NCBI RefSeq assembly: GCF_016862215.1
Contig: NZ_BOMN01000040.1
Span: forward strand, 62,001 to 126,000
DNA from: Winogradskya humida
GTDB lineage: Bacteria > Actinomycetota > Actinomycetes > Mycobacteriales > Micromonosporaceae
Direction of reading: 5' to 3'
DNA length: 64,000 bases
The number at the start of each line of letters is the position of its first letter. The stretch's first letter is position 1. Made by a program: the position numbers and the translations under genes. Positions 7,978-17,202 of the stretch are shown here, piece by piece. Under the pieces are notes generated by a model that saw nothing but the letters and a program-made list of their open reading frames with translations, searched no databases and was not told the DNA's origin.

Positions 7978-9960
7978 ATGACGATTACGGGTATTGACTC
8001 GACAGGCCAGTCGCCGGGCGGGAACCTTCTGCCTCCGGAACGGACTGCCGCCGCCGATGACCTGGATGCCGAGCTGCTGGCGTTCGAAAGCGATGTAGCC
8101 GCGGCGCCCATCTCTGTCATACCCGTGGGCATACCCGCTGATGAGGCGGTTGCCGAGGAGTTCGGGGAGCCGGCACCACGGCCGCGCTGGTGGCGTTCTC
8201 TCACCTGGCGAGACGCTCTCGCGATTACCACCTTCATTGCGGTAGCGCTCTTCATCACGGCTCCGTTGTGGCTCAATCTTGATCATGAGTTGCGCGATGA
8301 TCCGCAGGACCAAGCATTTTTTGAGTGGATGCTGGCGCACGGTGCGCGCGTGCTCACTGATGGCGCTTATCCGTTCTTCTCGGATCGCATGAATTACCCC
8401 GATGGGGTGAACATGATGGCCAACACCTCGGTGCTGGCCGTTTCGCTGCCGATGACGCCCATCACTGTCCTCTTCGGGCCGCATGTGGCGTTCAACGCCT
8501 TTCTCACTTTGGCGTTGTCGTTCACCGGTATCTCATGGTATTTGGTTCTCTCGCGTCAGTTCGTCTCGTCACGGCTGGCCGCCTGGGTCGGTGCGCTGTT
8601 CGCGACGTTCGCGCCGAGCATGATTTCGCACGCCGGTGGCCACCCGAACATCGTTTCCCAGTTCCTCGTGCCGCTGATCATCTGGCGTGTGCTCGAGCTG
8701 CGCCGTGCCGGTCGCGCCGTGCGCAACGGGCTGATCCTCGCGGGCCTGCTCGTCTGGCAGGCGTTCATCAACCTCGAGATCCTCTTCATGACCGCCGTTG
8801 GCCTGGGCATCTTCTGTGCGGTGCTGGCCATCAGCAGGCGGCGCCGCGAGCCCGGTGAGATCAAGGCGTTCCTGCGCGGGCTCGGTGTCGCCGCGTCCGT
8901 CGCGCTCACGCTGCTGGCCTATCCGCTCTACGTGCAGTTCTTCGGGCCGCAGAGCTATCACGGGCTTCCCGAGTTCGTCCGGTACTTCGGGGCGGACCTC
9001 GGCGCCTTCACTGCGTACGCCCAGCGCTCGATCGCCGGAAACAGTGTGACCGCGAGTCGCCTCGCCCAGAATGCCGCCGAGGAGAATGCGTTCTTCGGTT
9101 GGGGATTGGTCATTCTGTTCTTCGGCCTGGTGGTGTGGATGCGCCGCAGTGTGGCCGTCGTCGCGCTGGCCTGCATTGCGTTGTTCTTCGGCGCGATGTC
9201 GCTCGGCCCGACCATCCGGGTCAACGGCGTCGACACCGGCGTCGCGGGCATCTGGTCGATGCTGCACAGCGTCCCGGTGCTCAACTCGGCCGTTCCCACC
9301 CGCTGGGCCCTAGCGATAGCGCCGATGATCGCGATCGTGCTGGCGCTCGGCTGCCAGAAGGCCTCCGAGCTGATGAAGGCGCAGCCGTCGGCGCGTGGCC
9401 CGGTCAGAGTGGCGATGGTCACTGCGGTGGCAATGGCGCTCGTGCCGCTCGCGCCGACCCCTCTGCCGACTGTGCAGATGGACCCTGTGCCCGACTTCGT
9501 CACTTCAGGCGCCTGGCGGCAATACGCCGACGAGAACCACACTGTGGTCACGCTGCCGCTGCCGGACAGCTCCTACCCTGATCCGATGCGCTGGAGTGCG
9601 TATACCGGGCAGGACATGCGGATCGCCAGTGCGTACGCGCTGCTGCCCAACCAGAACCCGCTCGACCCGACCGACAAGTCCGCGCTCTTCGCGCCGCCGT
9701 GGCGGCCGACGTCCGGCCTGATGACGTCGATCAAGCAGGGCAACCCGACGCCGGAGATCACCGACACCCGGCGCGAGATGACCCTCGCGGACCTGCGCTA
9801 CTGGAAGGCCGGCGTCGTCGTGCTCACCCCGCAGGTGCGTGACATCGAGATGCTGCGGGCGATGACCGACCTTCTCGGCTTCCAACCGACCTGGACCGGC
9901 GGCGCGTGGATCTGGGATGTGCGCAACCTGGTCGACGACCCGTCGGCGACGCTGAAATAG
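7978..9960 (+). CDS. Large multi-pass membrane protein, probable GT-C-type glycosyltransferase-like
   Basis: A 660-residue protein with a soluble N-terminal ~75 residues, about ten or eleven hydrophobic helices between 80 and 490 (for example AITTFIAVALFITAPLWL and VVALACIALFFGAMSLG) and a C-terminal soluble domain of about 160 residues. The first extracytoplasmic loop contains DDPQDQAFFEW, and the pattern of an acidic first loop plus many helices is typical of GT-C polyprenol-phosphate-sugar transferases. No named family motif is certain, so the assignment is inference. An ATG immediately follows the promoter region at 7978. The divergent methyltransferase neighbour supports an envelope role. 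Confidence 0.75.
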   Translation: MTITGIDSTGQSPGGNLLPPERTAAADDLDAELLAFESDVAAAPISVIPVGIPADEAVAEEFGEPAPRPRWWRSLTWRDALAITTFIAVALFITAPLWLNLDHELRDDPQDQAFFEWMLAHGARVLTDGAYPFFSDRMNYPDGVNMMANTSVLAVSLPMTPITVLFGPHVAFNAFLTLALSFTGISWYLVLSRQFVSSRLAAWVGALFATFAPSMISHAGGHPNIVSQFLVPLIIWRVLELRRAGRAVRNGLILAGLLVWQAFINLEILFMTAVGLGIFCAVLAISRRRREPGEIKAFLRGLGVAASVALTLLAYPLYVQFFGPQSYHGLPEFVRYFGADLGAFTAYAQRSIAGNSVTASRLAQNAAEENAFFGWGLVILFFGLVVWMRRSVAVVALACIALFFGAMSLGPTIRVNGVDTGVAGIWSMLHSVPVLNSAVPTRWALAIAPMIAIVLALGCQKASELMKAQPSARGPVRVAMVTAVAMALVPLAPTPLPTVQMDPVPDFVTSGAWRQYADENHTVVTLPLPDSSYPDPMRWSAYTGQDMRIASAYALLPNQNPLDPTDKSALFAPPWRPTSGLMTSIKQGNPTPEITDTRREMTLADLRYWKAGVVVLTPQVRDIEMLRAMTDLLGFQPTWTGGAWIWDVRNLVDDPSATLK

Positions 9961-9996
9961 CTTGAAGCTGCGCCCAAGAGGGGCTGAAGAGGGGCT

Positions 9997-10803
9997 TTAC
10001 TGCTTGATGCAGCAGCCGACGCAGACCTTGGGCTTCGGCAGGGTGAAGGCCAGGCAGCATGTCTTGCGCTGGACCTCGAGCCGGCCGGTGCGGTTGGGGA
10101 CCAGCTCGATCAGGTCCTCGACGCCCAGGGCGGTCAGCAGGGTGGCGATGTTCTCGGCCGACGATCCCGCCATCACGTCGGCCGACCGCAGCACCGCGTA
10201 GGCGATGCCCGAGGCCAGCGAGCCGAGCAGCGTGCGCTTGCCCAGCCGGACCCTGCCGTGGATCGCGTCCAGGATCGGCGTCAGGTGCTCGTCGAGCAGT
10301 GAGCGGCGGAGCTCCTCCAGCAGAGCGGCTTCGTCGGCGACGACGCGCACCTGAGGCAGGCCGCTGACGGCCAGGGTGTCCGACGGCAGGACCGCGACGG
10401 TGATGTCCGGATGCATGCCGAGAGTGATCAGCGGACGCGGGTCGTTGAAGTGCATCAGCGCGCTCGTGCCGGTCAGCAACGGCACCCGGCGGGCCGAGGC
10501 CCACCCCAGAACCGCCGGAAGAGCGAGCCAATAGGTGTACGCCTTCCATGCCAGCGCCGCGGCGGCGTGCGGCTGTGCCTGCCAGCGCCGGCCCGACGAG
10601 GTCAGCAACGTGTCGAGCGAACCGGCGGCGAGATCGGCCGTGGGAATCCATCCGGCGGTGTCCCGCACCACAAGATCGGGTGCGAGGCCGGGCAGCTCGG
10701 TCGAGGTGCCGAACATTGCACGCAGAGTGGCGGTGACGGGCGCGAGGGGCTGCGTGGCATACGCGGAGTGATCGGCCAGTGCACGATCGAGCGCGATTGT
10801 CAC
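9997..10803 (-). CDS. FhuF-like [2Fe-2S] ferric-siderophore reductase
   Basis: A 268-residue protein whose C-terminus carries the FhuF signature: KTCCLAF, then KVCVGCC, giving the Cys-Cys-x(10)-Cys-x(2)-Cys pattern that binds an unusual [2Fe-2S] cluster. The middle of the protein (YWLALPAVLGWASARRVPLL, NDPRPLITLGMHPD) matches the IucA/IucC-FhuF-type fold. It would release iron from imported siderophores in the cytosol. A DtxR/IdeR-like operator lies about 85-100 bp upstream of its start, fitting induction by iron starvation. No siderophore biosynthesis or transport genes are adjacent. Confidence 0.88.
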   Translation of the reverse strand: MTIALDRALADHSAYATQPLAPVTATLRAMFGTSTELPGLAPDLVVRDTAGWIPTADLAAGSLDTLLTSSGRRWQAQPHAAAALAWKAYTYWLALPAVLGWASARRVPLLTGTSALMHFNDPRPLITLGMHPDITVAVLPSDTLAVSGLPQVRVVADEAALLEELRRSLLDEHLTPILDAIHGRVRLGKRTLLGSLASGIAYAVLRSADVMAGSSAENIATLLTALGVEDLIELVPNRTGRLEVQRKTCCLAFTLPKPKVCVGCCIKQ

Positions 10804-10884
10804 CGATGATCACCAACCTCTCGCTGCTGGTATGCCTCACACAGGACCGGTCAGCGGGCGACCGCTGAGGTGACCCACCGTACT

Positions 10885-10903
10885 CCTCTAAGGCTAGCCT
10901 AAC
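10885..10903 (-). promoter_or_regulatory. Predicted IdeR/DmdR iron box
   Basis: On the minus strand the site reads TTAGGCTAGCCTTAGAGGA, matching at least 12 of the first 15 positions of the DtxR-family consensus TTAGGTTAGCCTAACCTAA. It contains the perfect core AGGCTAGCCT. It lies upstream of the FhuF-like gene, a standard member of iron regulons, and also in the region upstream of the divergent XRE-PDF gene. Confidence 0.7.
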
Positions 10904-11085
10904 CATGCCCAGCGACAGAGCGTTTGCGGGGTGTTCGGAACAAATACCCCCAGCAAGGGTGACCTAACGCAGCGCTGCCTGCCGATCGGATTCGTCAAGG
11001 GGTCTGTCGGCAACGCGCTACAAGACCCATCCGGACGCCCGAAGACATGGACACTGAGTTTCCTGTCGCAAAGGGGACATCCGTG

Positions 11086-12657
11086 ATGACCACCTCGCCC
11101 GTCGAGAGGGCCGCCGACCAGTTCGTGACGGCGCTCGCTCAGTGGCGGGTCGAGCGCGGAATGACGAAGAAGCAGCTCGCCGCCCGCATGGGTTTCGACC
11201 CCTCCTACGTCAGCCATGTCGAAGGGCGCAGGCACAAGCCGACCGAGGACTTCGCCCGGCGAGCGGAGGCCGTTCTGGCCGCCGGTGGCGTCATCTGGCA
11301 GAGATTCCAGGAGTACGACGAGCTTCGGCACGCCCGTGGCCCGGTGCTGCACCGTGACCCTCCGGTGCCGGTCCAGTGGATGCCGCCGGGCACCGGTCTC
11401 ATCGTCGAGCAGGAGATCGCCGAGCTCACCTATGTCAACGGCGCCTATCGCTGCCGGATCCGCCGGGCTCTCTACAACGCCGGCGTCGAACCGGTCACCC
11501 GCTACCTGGTCAAGATCGCGGTGGACCGCTACCCGCACGACCCCGCGGGCTCCAACCGGCACCACCGGCGGCACCCGCTCAGCTTCGAGGAGATGGACCT
11601 GAAGGCGGTCGCGGGCGAGGGCGACGCCGCGGAGCCGATGCAGTGGCGGCTCAAGCTCGACCGGGACGCCTCCAAGGAGGTCTGGCTGCTCTTCGCGAAC
11701 GACCACGGGCAGTTCCCCCTCTACCCGGGGGAACGGACGACCATCGACTACGCGTATTCGGTGGGCGAGGAGAAATGGGGGCAGTGGTTCCAGCGCGCCG
11801 TACGCCTCCCCACCCGCAACCTGACCGTCCGGCTCGACTTCCCCGTCGAGTTCGAGCCGCAGGTCTGGGGCGTCGAGACCTCGCTCGCCGCCGAGGTCCC
11901 CGTGCGTACGCCCCTCGAGCGCCACAACGACGATCACCGCGCGGTCTTCGAGTGGTCGACCGACGCCCCGCTGCTCAACGCCCGATACCGCCTCGAGTGG
12001 CGGTTCCGCGGGCAGAACGCACCTCGCAGTGGCGACGAGGGAGCCCCCAAACCGGAGCTGAACGGCCACGACCACGACCACGATCACGACGGCGGTCACG
12101 AGCTGAGGGCGAGTCAGCGGATGCGCGGAATCGGCATCGTGCAGCGCGGCGCGGACCTGCTGCGTCAGCGCGCTCGTCACTTCCAGCTACCCCGCGAGGA
12201 GCTCGGCGCCCGGGACGCCGTCGCCGTCCTGCGCAGCACCCTGGACCGGCTGGAGGCCGTGCACGACTTCAGCAAGGGCGTCGGACTCTCCGCCCCGCAG
12301 ATCGGCCTCGCGGTCGCCGCGGCAATCGTGCGCCCGGCCGAGCGCGGTGCCGAGCCTGTTGTCCTGCTCAACCCTCGCGTCGTCGACGAGTCGGGCGAGA
12401 CCGACGAGCAGTACGAAGGCTGCCTGTCCTTCTTCGACTACCGCGGACTGGTCCTCCGGCCGCTGCGCGTCGACGTGGAGCACGCCCGCTACGACGGCAC
12501 CCGGATGATCACATCGTTCGAGCGCGCCATGGCCCGCCTGGTCAGCCATGAGATCGACCACCTCGAGGGGCGCCTCTACGTGGACCGCATGGCCCCGGAC
12601 GCGGCGCTGGTCCCGGTCGAGGAGTACGGCCAGACCGGCCGCCCCTGGAGCTATTAG
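11086..12657 (+). CDS. XRE helix-turn-helix / peptide deformylase fusion
   Basis: A 523-residue three-part protein. Residues about 15-60 form an XRE/Cro DNA-binding domain (MTKKQLAARMGFDPSYVSHVEG). Residues 80-320 are a conserved beta-rich region with no motif I can name. A His/Asp-rich linker (HDHDHDHDGGH, about 327-336) leads to a C-terminal peptide deformylase with all three metal/catalytic motifs: GVGLSAPQIG, EGCLSF and SHEIDHLEG. The deformylase removes the N-formyl group from nascent proteins, but here it is tethered to a DNA-binding domain. ATG 11086 has AAAGGGGA upstream. The stop overlaps the convergent flavohaemoprotein stop by 4 bp. It is probably not the housekeeping deformylase. 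Confidence 0.9.
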   Translation: MTTSPVERAADQFVTALAQWRVERGMTKKQLAARMGFDPSYVSHVEGRRHKPTEDFARRAEAVLAAGGVIWQRFQEYDELRHARGPVLHRDPPVPVQWMPPGTGLIVEQEIAELTYVNGAYRCRIRRALYNAGVEPVTRYLVKIAVDRYPHDPAGSNRHHRRHPLSFEEMDLKAVAGEGDAAEPMQWRLKLDRDASKEVWLLFANDHGQFPLYPGERTTIDYAYSVGEEKWGQWFQRAVRLPTRNLTVRLDFPVEFEPQVWGVETSLAAEVPVRTPLERHNDDHRAVFEWSTDAPLLNARYRLEWRFRGQNAPRSGDEGAPKPELNGHDHDHDHDGGHELRASQRMRGIGIVQRGADLLRQRARHFQLPREELGARDAVAVLRSTLDRLEAVHDFSKGVGLSAPQIGLAVAAAIVRPAERGAEPVVLLNPRVVDESGETDEQYEGCLSFFDYRGLVLRPLRVDVEHARYDGTRMITSFERAMARLVSHEIDHLEGRLYVDRMAPDAALVPVEEYGQTGRPWSY

Positions 12658-13766
12658 GTCTGGTTGAACGCGTCGTACCGTATGCGGATCGAGGGGACCT
12701 GGAGCTCCGCGAGCGTCTTCAGGGTCGCCTTGACCATCCGGCCGGAGCCCGAGACGAAGAAGTCGTGCTCGTTCCACGGGCCGTATCGGGCGACCACTTC
12801 GGAGATGTTGCCCTGCTCCCCGGAGAACGTCGGGTCGTCGCTGCACGCCGTGACCACCGACAGCCACGGGTAGCGGGCGGCGAGGCGGTTGAGTTCGGCC
12901 AGGTCGTACAGGTCGTCGCGGTTCTTGGCACCGAAGAAGACATGCACCCAGCGCGTACGGTTATAGCGCGTCAGCTCCTCCAGGAGTGACTTGATCGGGG
13001 CGAGCCCGGTGCCGCCCGCCACGAACACCGCGTCCCGGGTCGAGCGCCGATCCAGGTTCATCGAGCCCATCGGCGCCGCGAGGCGGATCATGTCCCCCAC
13101 CTCCAGCCGCCGGACCAGCGCACTCGAGACCCAGCCGGCCCCCACCGCCCGCACGTGGAACTCCAGCGAGTTGTCCCGGCGCGGCGCGTTGGCCGGTGAG
13201 TAGGTGCGCCACAGTCGCGGCTGGAAACGGGGGCACTCCATGCTCAGGTACTGCCCGGCGCGGTACTCGAGCGGCTGCATGGGCATCGCCGTGAAGACCG
13301 CGATGTCGTGGGCCCTGCGTTCGTGGGCGGTGACTTCGGCGTACCAGTAGGGCGGGTTGGTGTCTGCCTCGGCGCCGGCCATCATCTTCGCTGCGATCAC
13401 CGCGTACGCGTCGGCCCATGCCTGGTCGTACTCGACGCCCCATTGCTCCCCGGCGTAATGCCGCATCGCCTCGATCAAGGCGCCACCGATGAGCTCGTAA
13501 TGCTCTGGTTCCACGTGAAACTTTCGATGATCACGACCCAGCCCCCGCAGGTAGCTGTCGAACCGCTCCGGGTCCTCCAGGGTCTGCACCGCCGTGACGA
13601 TCGCCCCGAGCAGCCGTGAGCGCTGCACATCCATGTGGACCGGGAAGAGGTCCCGCAGATCGGGATCCGACAGGAAGACGCGGGCATAGAAATACCCGGC
13701 GACCTTGTCCTGGTGCTCCTCGACGAGGCTCCAACTCTCCTTGAGCAAGCGTGCGAGGTCTCCCAT
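12654..13766 (-). CDS. Flavohaemoprotein-like globin/FAD/NAD reductase
   Basis: An N-terminal globin of about 140 residues (LKESWSLVEEHQDKVAGYFY, proximal-side region FHVEPEHYELIG) is fused to a ferredoxin-NADP+ reductase-like module. That module has the FAD-binding RTYSPAN, the flavin/NAD segment VAGGTGLAPIKSL, and the end segment DFFVSGSGRMV. At 370 residues it is close to the family's usual length. Expected activities are nitric-oxide dioxygenation or globin-linked reduction in the cytosol. The start at 13766 (ATG) is preceded by AGGGGG; a TTG eight codons earlier keeps the frame open. The gene is divergent from the CPBP protease gene. Confidence 0.9.
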   Translation of the reverse strand: MGDLARLLKESWSLVEEHQDKVAGYFYARVFLSDPDLRDLFPVHMDVQRSRLLGAIVTAVQTLEDPERFDSYLRGLGRDHRKFHVEPEHYELIGGALIEAMRHYAGEQWGVEYDQAWADAYAVIAAKMMAGAEADTNPPYWYAEVTAHERRAHDIAVFTAMPMQPLEYRAGQYLSMECPRFQPRLWRTYSPANAPRRDNSLEFHVRAVGAGWVSSALVRRLEVGDMIRLAAPMGSMNLDRRSTRDAVFVAGGTGLAPIKSLLEELTRYNRTRWVHVFFGAKNRDDLYDLAELNRLAARYPWLSVVTACSDDPTFSGEQGNISEVVARYGPWNEHDFFVSGSGRMVKATLKTLAELQVPSIRIRYDAFNQT

Positions 13767-13885
13767 GCCCCCTAGGGTGGTGAGCGCCAAAGGTTACGCA
13801 TCGCACCGAACGTGCGACTCTCGTCGCACAATTGCTGACTACCGGCGCGTCGCTTGACCGACAGCCGGCGGCCTAAAGTTGTCGC

Positions 13886-14659
13886 GTGACGGTGACCCAA
13901 GATCGCCCAGTGGCAACCAGGCGCCAGCTCGGCTGGGAGATCGCCATCGTGCTGCTGCTCTCGCTCGGCCAGTCGGCGGTCTACGCGGTCGTCTCCCTGG
14001 TGGCAAAACTGACCGCGGGCCGGCCTCTGTCCCAACAGACGGCGACACTGAACCCCTCGCAGTCGGTGCGCCCCTACCTCGACCTGACCTACCAGCTGCT
14101 CGGCATCCTCTTCGCCCTCGTGCCGGTGCTCCTGGCCCTCTACCTGCTGACCCGCGACCGCCTCGAGCCAGGACGAACGCTCGGCATCGACTTCCGCAAA
14201 CCTGGTTCCGACCTTGGCTGGGGCACGTCGCTTGCCGCCGGCATCGGCATCCCCGGCCTCCTTCTTGTGTACGCGGCCGCGAAGCTCGGCCTCAACGCAC
14301 AGATCATCCCCGCAGCACTGAACCCGGTCTGGTGGGCCATCCCGGTCCTGATCCTCTCCGCGATCCAGAACGCCGTCCTCGAAGAGGTCATCGTGGTCGG
14401 CTACCTCGTGACCCGCCTGAAGAACCTCGGCTGGCAGCTGTGGTGGATCGTCGGCGCCAGCGCGGTCCTACGCGGCTCCTACCACCTCTACCAGGGCTTC
14501 GGCGCCTTCGTCGGCAACGCGGTCATGGGCGTCATCTTCTCGCTCTTCTTCCTCAAGAAGGGCCGCGTGATGCCACTGATCGTGGCCCACAGCATCCTCG
14601 ACATCGCCGCCTTCGTCGGCTACACCCTGCTCCCACCGAGCTGGCTCAACTGGCTGTAG
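13886..14659 (+). CDS. CPBP family intramembrane (Abi-like) metalloprotease
   Basis: A 257-residue multi-pass membrane protein with the CPBP signature spread over its C-terminal half: the diglutamate motif in VLEEVIVVGYL, the RGSYHLYQG motif supplying a histidine, and HSILD supplying another. Family members are CAAX-protease/bacteriocin-processing enzymes acting within the membrane. The substrate is unknown. GTG upstream codons exist, but the start at 13886 fits the membrane topology. The gene overlaps the convergent EcsC-like gene by 40 bp. Confidence 0.88.
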   Translation: MTVTQDRPVATRRQLGWEIAIVLLLSLGQSAVYAVVSLVAKLTAGRPLSQQTATLNPSQSVRPYLDLTYQLLGILFALVPVLLALYLLTRDRLEPGRTLGIDFRKPGSDLGWGTSLAAGIGIPGLLLVYAAAKLGLNAQIIPAALNPVWWAIPVLILSAIQNAVLEEVIVVGYLVTRLKNLGWQLWWIVGASAVLRGSYHLYQGFGAFVGNAVMGVIFSLFFLKKGRVMPLIVAHSILDIAAFVGYTLLPPSWLNWL

Positions 14660-16572
14660 CCCCGATAGAACTCCGTCGCCCGCGCAGCACTCGTACGCGC
14701 CGCGACCCGGCTGCTCAACGTCGCAGCCAGCAGACTCGTCCCCGGAAAGAACCGATTGACGACCCGCAGCGCAGCCCACCCACCGGCCTGCGCACTGACC
14801 ATCCGCCCAAGCCGCCACACCGCATCGGTGAGCCCGGTGTTCTCATACGTGTACTCCCGGGCCGCACCCAGAGCGGACACGGCATCCTCCCGGCTGGGAT
14901 GCACCTTGCTGAGCAACAGCAGATCCACGGCCCGATCCTCGTCAGCGGGATCCAACCCGTAGGCGGCAGCCACGTGCAGGGAGAGCTCGGCATGGGTCAG
15001 CGCCGAGGCACCCAACAGAGCGAGCGGCGCATAGGACCCGGCAACCGCGGCAAAGACCCCGGTCACACTGCCAAACCTGGTGAACTGCCGAACGGCCAAC
15101 CGAGCAACCGCATCCGCCGTCGCAGTCGGATAAGCCCCCCGAACCTGCCGAGCCCAAGCCCCAGCCCGAGGCCCGATCGCCTGCACCGCCGCCAACGCCA
15201 GCAACTCCGGCGAATGCCCAGGATCAGCCAATATCCGAGCCCACGCCTCAGTACGCTCCCGACCCCCACCCAAACGCGCGGCGGTCTCAGGCGCGGCGGT
15301 CTTGAGTGCGGCGGTCTCAGGCGCGGCGGCCTTGAGCCCGGCGGTCTCAGGCGCGGCGGCCTTGAGCCCGGCGGTCTCAGGCGCGAGGCCTTCGGGTGCG
15401 ACCGTCTCGGATGCGACAGCTTCGGCGGGGGCGGCTTTGGTTGCTACGGCGTCGGGTGCGACGGCTTTGGTCGCGACAACCTCGGGTGTGACGGTTTCGG
15501 GTGCGACGGCTGTTTCGGGTGCGACGGCTTTGGTCGCGACAATGTTGGGCGCGACGGTTTCGGGCACGACAACCTCGGGTGCGACGGGCTTCGGCTCTAG
15601 GGCTTCGGTTGCGACCGCCGCGGGTGCGGCCGCTTTGGGCGCGACCGGGGCGGGTGCGGCGGCTTTGGGTGCGACCGGGGTGGGTGCGGCGACCTTCGGC
15701 GCGGCGGTCTCGGGTGCGACGACCTTGGCGGGGACGGCCTCAGCGCGGGCGGACGGGGTGTCCGTCAGAGCGGGACGACCGGACGGCAAGGTCGGTTCCA
15801 CCACGGGGGAGACGACCCCCGGCTCCACCGGGGCCGTGGCCGGGGGTCCGTCCGAAGCTGCCGCCCTGGGAGCCCGCGCCGCCTTCTTCACCGGCTGGTT
15901 CTTCACGGGCTGATTCTTAGCCGGCTGATTCTTGGTCGGCTGGCTCCTCCGCGGAGCGGAACTCGGACCGTCCGCCGCCGGTTTGCCAGGAGTCTTCGCA
16001 GGCGCCTGGACTTCTCCGGCCTCAGCGGGCGGCGCCGGGGTAACCGGGGCAGCCTTCGCCGAGACGACGGGAGCCTTCTTCGCCGGCGCGCGCTTCCGGG
16101 GCCTCGGCGTCACTGCTTCCGGCGCGACAGGCGGCCGTTCCGCGGCCACAGGCGGCCGACCTGGAGTTGCGGGCGCCTGTCCCGGAGTGACGGGCGGCCG
16201 TCCCTGGCCGCCGGGGTGCCGTTCCGAGCCGGCTGGCGACTGCCCCGGGGTGACAGGCTGCCGTTCCTGGGCGCCGGGCGAGCGTCCCGGGCCGGCGGGC
16301 GGCTGCTCCGGGCCAACGGGCGGCTGCTCCGGGTCGGCGGGTGGCTGCTCCGGGTCGGCGGGCAGCTGCTCTGGGGCGGCGGGGGGCCGTTTCGCGGCGG
16401 CGGGTGGGCGGGCCTGGGTGGTGGGTTTCTGCGGAGTCTGATCCGAGGGTGGCCGGAAGGTCACGACGGGTGCTGTCCGGGTGGGCGGCTCGGTAGATTC
16501 GGGCTGCTCAGGCGTGCTGAAGGACGGCTTCGGGGCGCGCGGCTGGCGAGGCGGCGGCGGGTTCTCCTCCAT
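14620..16572 (-). CDS. Pro/Ala-rich repeat protein with EcsC-like C-terminal domain
   Basis: This 650-residue protein has two halves. Residues 1-430 are low-complexity and disordered: an N-terminal Pro-rich tract with repeated PEQPPADPEQPP-like units, a Lys/Ala section (NQPAKNQPVKNQPVKKAA), then many VAPxAVAPE-type repeats ending in near-identical APETAGLKA copies. Residues about 432-650 are a compact helical domain with VARLAVRQFTRFG and HAELSLHVAAAYGLDP, resembling EcsC-family proteins; this assignment is tentative. I chose the ATG at 16572. The frame opens further upstream at a GTG (16659). The extended tail looks like a spacer or a multivalent binding region. Confidence 0.72.
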   Translation of the reverse strand: MEENPPPPRQPRAPKPSFSTPEQPESTEPPTRTAPVVTFRPPSDQTPQKPTTQARPPAAAKRPPAAPEQLPADPEQPPADPEQPPVGPEQPPAGPGRSPGAQERQPVTPGQSPAGSERHPGGQGRPPVTPGQAPATPGRPPVAAERPPVAPEAVTPRPRKRAPAKKAPVVSAKAAPVTPAPPAEAGEVQAPAKTPGKPAADGPSSAPRRSQPTKNQPAKNQPVKNQPVKKAARAPRAAASDGPPATAPVEPGVVSPVVEPTLPSGRPALTDTPSARAEAVPAKVVAPETAAPKVAAPTPVAPKAAAPAPVAPKAAAPAAVATEALEPKPVAPEVVVPETVAPNIVATKAVAPETAVAPETVTPEVVATKAVAPDAVATKAAPAEAVASETVAPEGLAPETAGLKAAAPETAGLKAAAPETAALKTAAPETAARLGGGRERTEAWARILADPGHSPELLALAAVQAIGPRAGAWARQVRGAYPTATADAVARLAVRQFTRFGSVTGVFAAVAGSYAPLALLGASALTHAELSLHVAAAYGLDPADEDRAVDLLLLSKVHPSREDAVSALGAAREYTYENTGLTDAVWRLGRMVSAQAGGWAALRVVNRFFPGTSLLAATLSSRVAARTSAARATEFYRGYSQLSQLGGSRV

Positions 16573-16702
16573 GCCGTGCGAGCCTAGCCCCTGAGTCCTG
16601 ATTCCACCCGCCTGAGCGGATGCCGAGCTGCGGGGCCTACCAGTTTGAACCTCGGTCACCCGGTCCGGTATCCTTGACCCTCGGTGGCCTTCAAGCCGCT
16701 GG

Positions 16703-16793
16703 GGAGACTTCGCCTAGTCTGGTCTATGGCGCCGCACTGCTAATGCGGTTGGGGTTTTATAGCCCCTCCCGGGTTCGAATCCCGGAGTCTCCG
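16703..16793 (+). tRNA. tRNA-Ser(GCT)
   Basis: The acceptor arms GGAGACT and AGTCTCC pair perfectly. The anticodon loop is ACTGCTAAT with anticodon GCT, a long variable arm typical of tRNA-Ser is present, and the T-arm is GGGTTCGAATCCC. CCA is not encoded. Confidence 0.96.
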
Positions 16794-16803
16794 CTCGTTC
16801 TGA

Positions 16804-16839
16804 AAAAGCTACATCCGCGCTCATGCGAATGTAGCTTTT
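16804..16839 (+). terminator. Terminator downstream of tRNA-Ser
   Basis: AAAAGCTACAT and ATGTAGCTTTT form an 11-bp stem with a U-rich 3' side, 11 bp after the tRNA end. Confidence 0.8.
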
Positions 16840-17142
16840 GCCATTTCCGGGTGCGGGCGGCGTGTTCCGGCCCAACGCGATCTCGACATACGAGCGACCA
16901 TCAGCAAGCCCGATCGCGTCCAGCCCCGCGTGGGCCAACGCAACAGCCGCCGCAGGGGAAGCCGGTGTATCGACATCAGCCGGCGTGGTGGCGATGACTC
17001 TGCGACTCCCGGATCCAGGACAACGTTCGATCCTCAGAATCGGATCGCGTTGCGCCGCTTCGGCAATGACCGCGTTGAGGTCACCGAGGTCGGCCGTCAG
17101 GACGAGCGAGCAGTGCCAGCTGATCTCCGCCTCACCGCGACG

Positions 17143-17202
17143 GACGAGCCGGAGATCGACGAGCCTGAGATTGACGAGCCTGAGATTGACGAGCCCGAGG
17201 GG
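17143..17202. repeat. Four tandem 15-bp repeats
   Basis: The unit is GACGAGCCTGAGATT: two identical central copies (17158-17172 and 17173-17187) flanked by a copy with two changes (17143-17157) and a more diverged last copy. Because the unit is a multiple of three, copy-number change would not shift a frame. Confidence 0.85.

Noticed and set aside
13879..15600. Plus-strand open frame of 573 codons ending in Gly/Cys/Asp repeats
   Set aside because: It is a shadow of the CPBP protease gene and of the Ala/Pro repeats in the opposite EcsC-like gene. The repeat look comes from the repeats coded on the other strand.
15300..15730. Regular repeats considered as a CRISPR array
   Set aside because: The repeats are short, unevenly spaced, in frame, and encode an Ala/Pro/Val-rich protein segment. 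There are no unique spacers and no cas genes.
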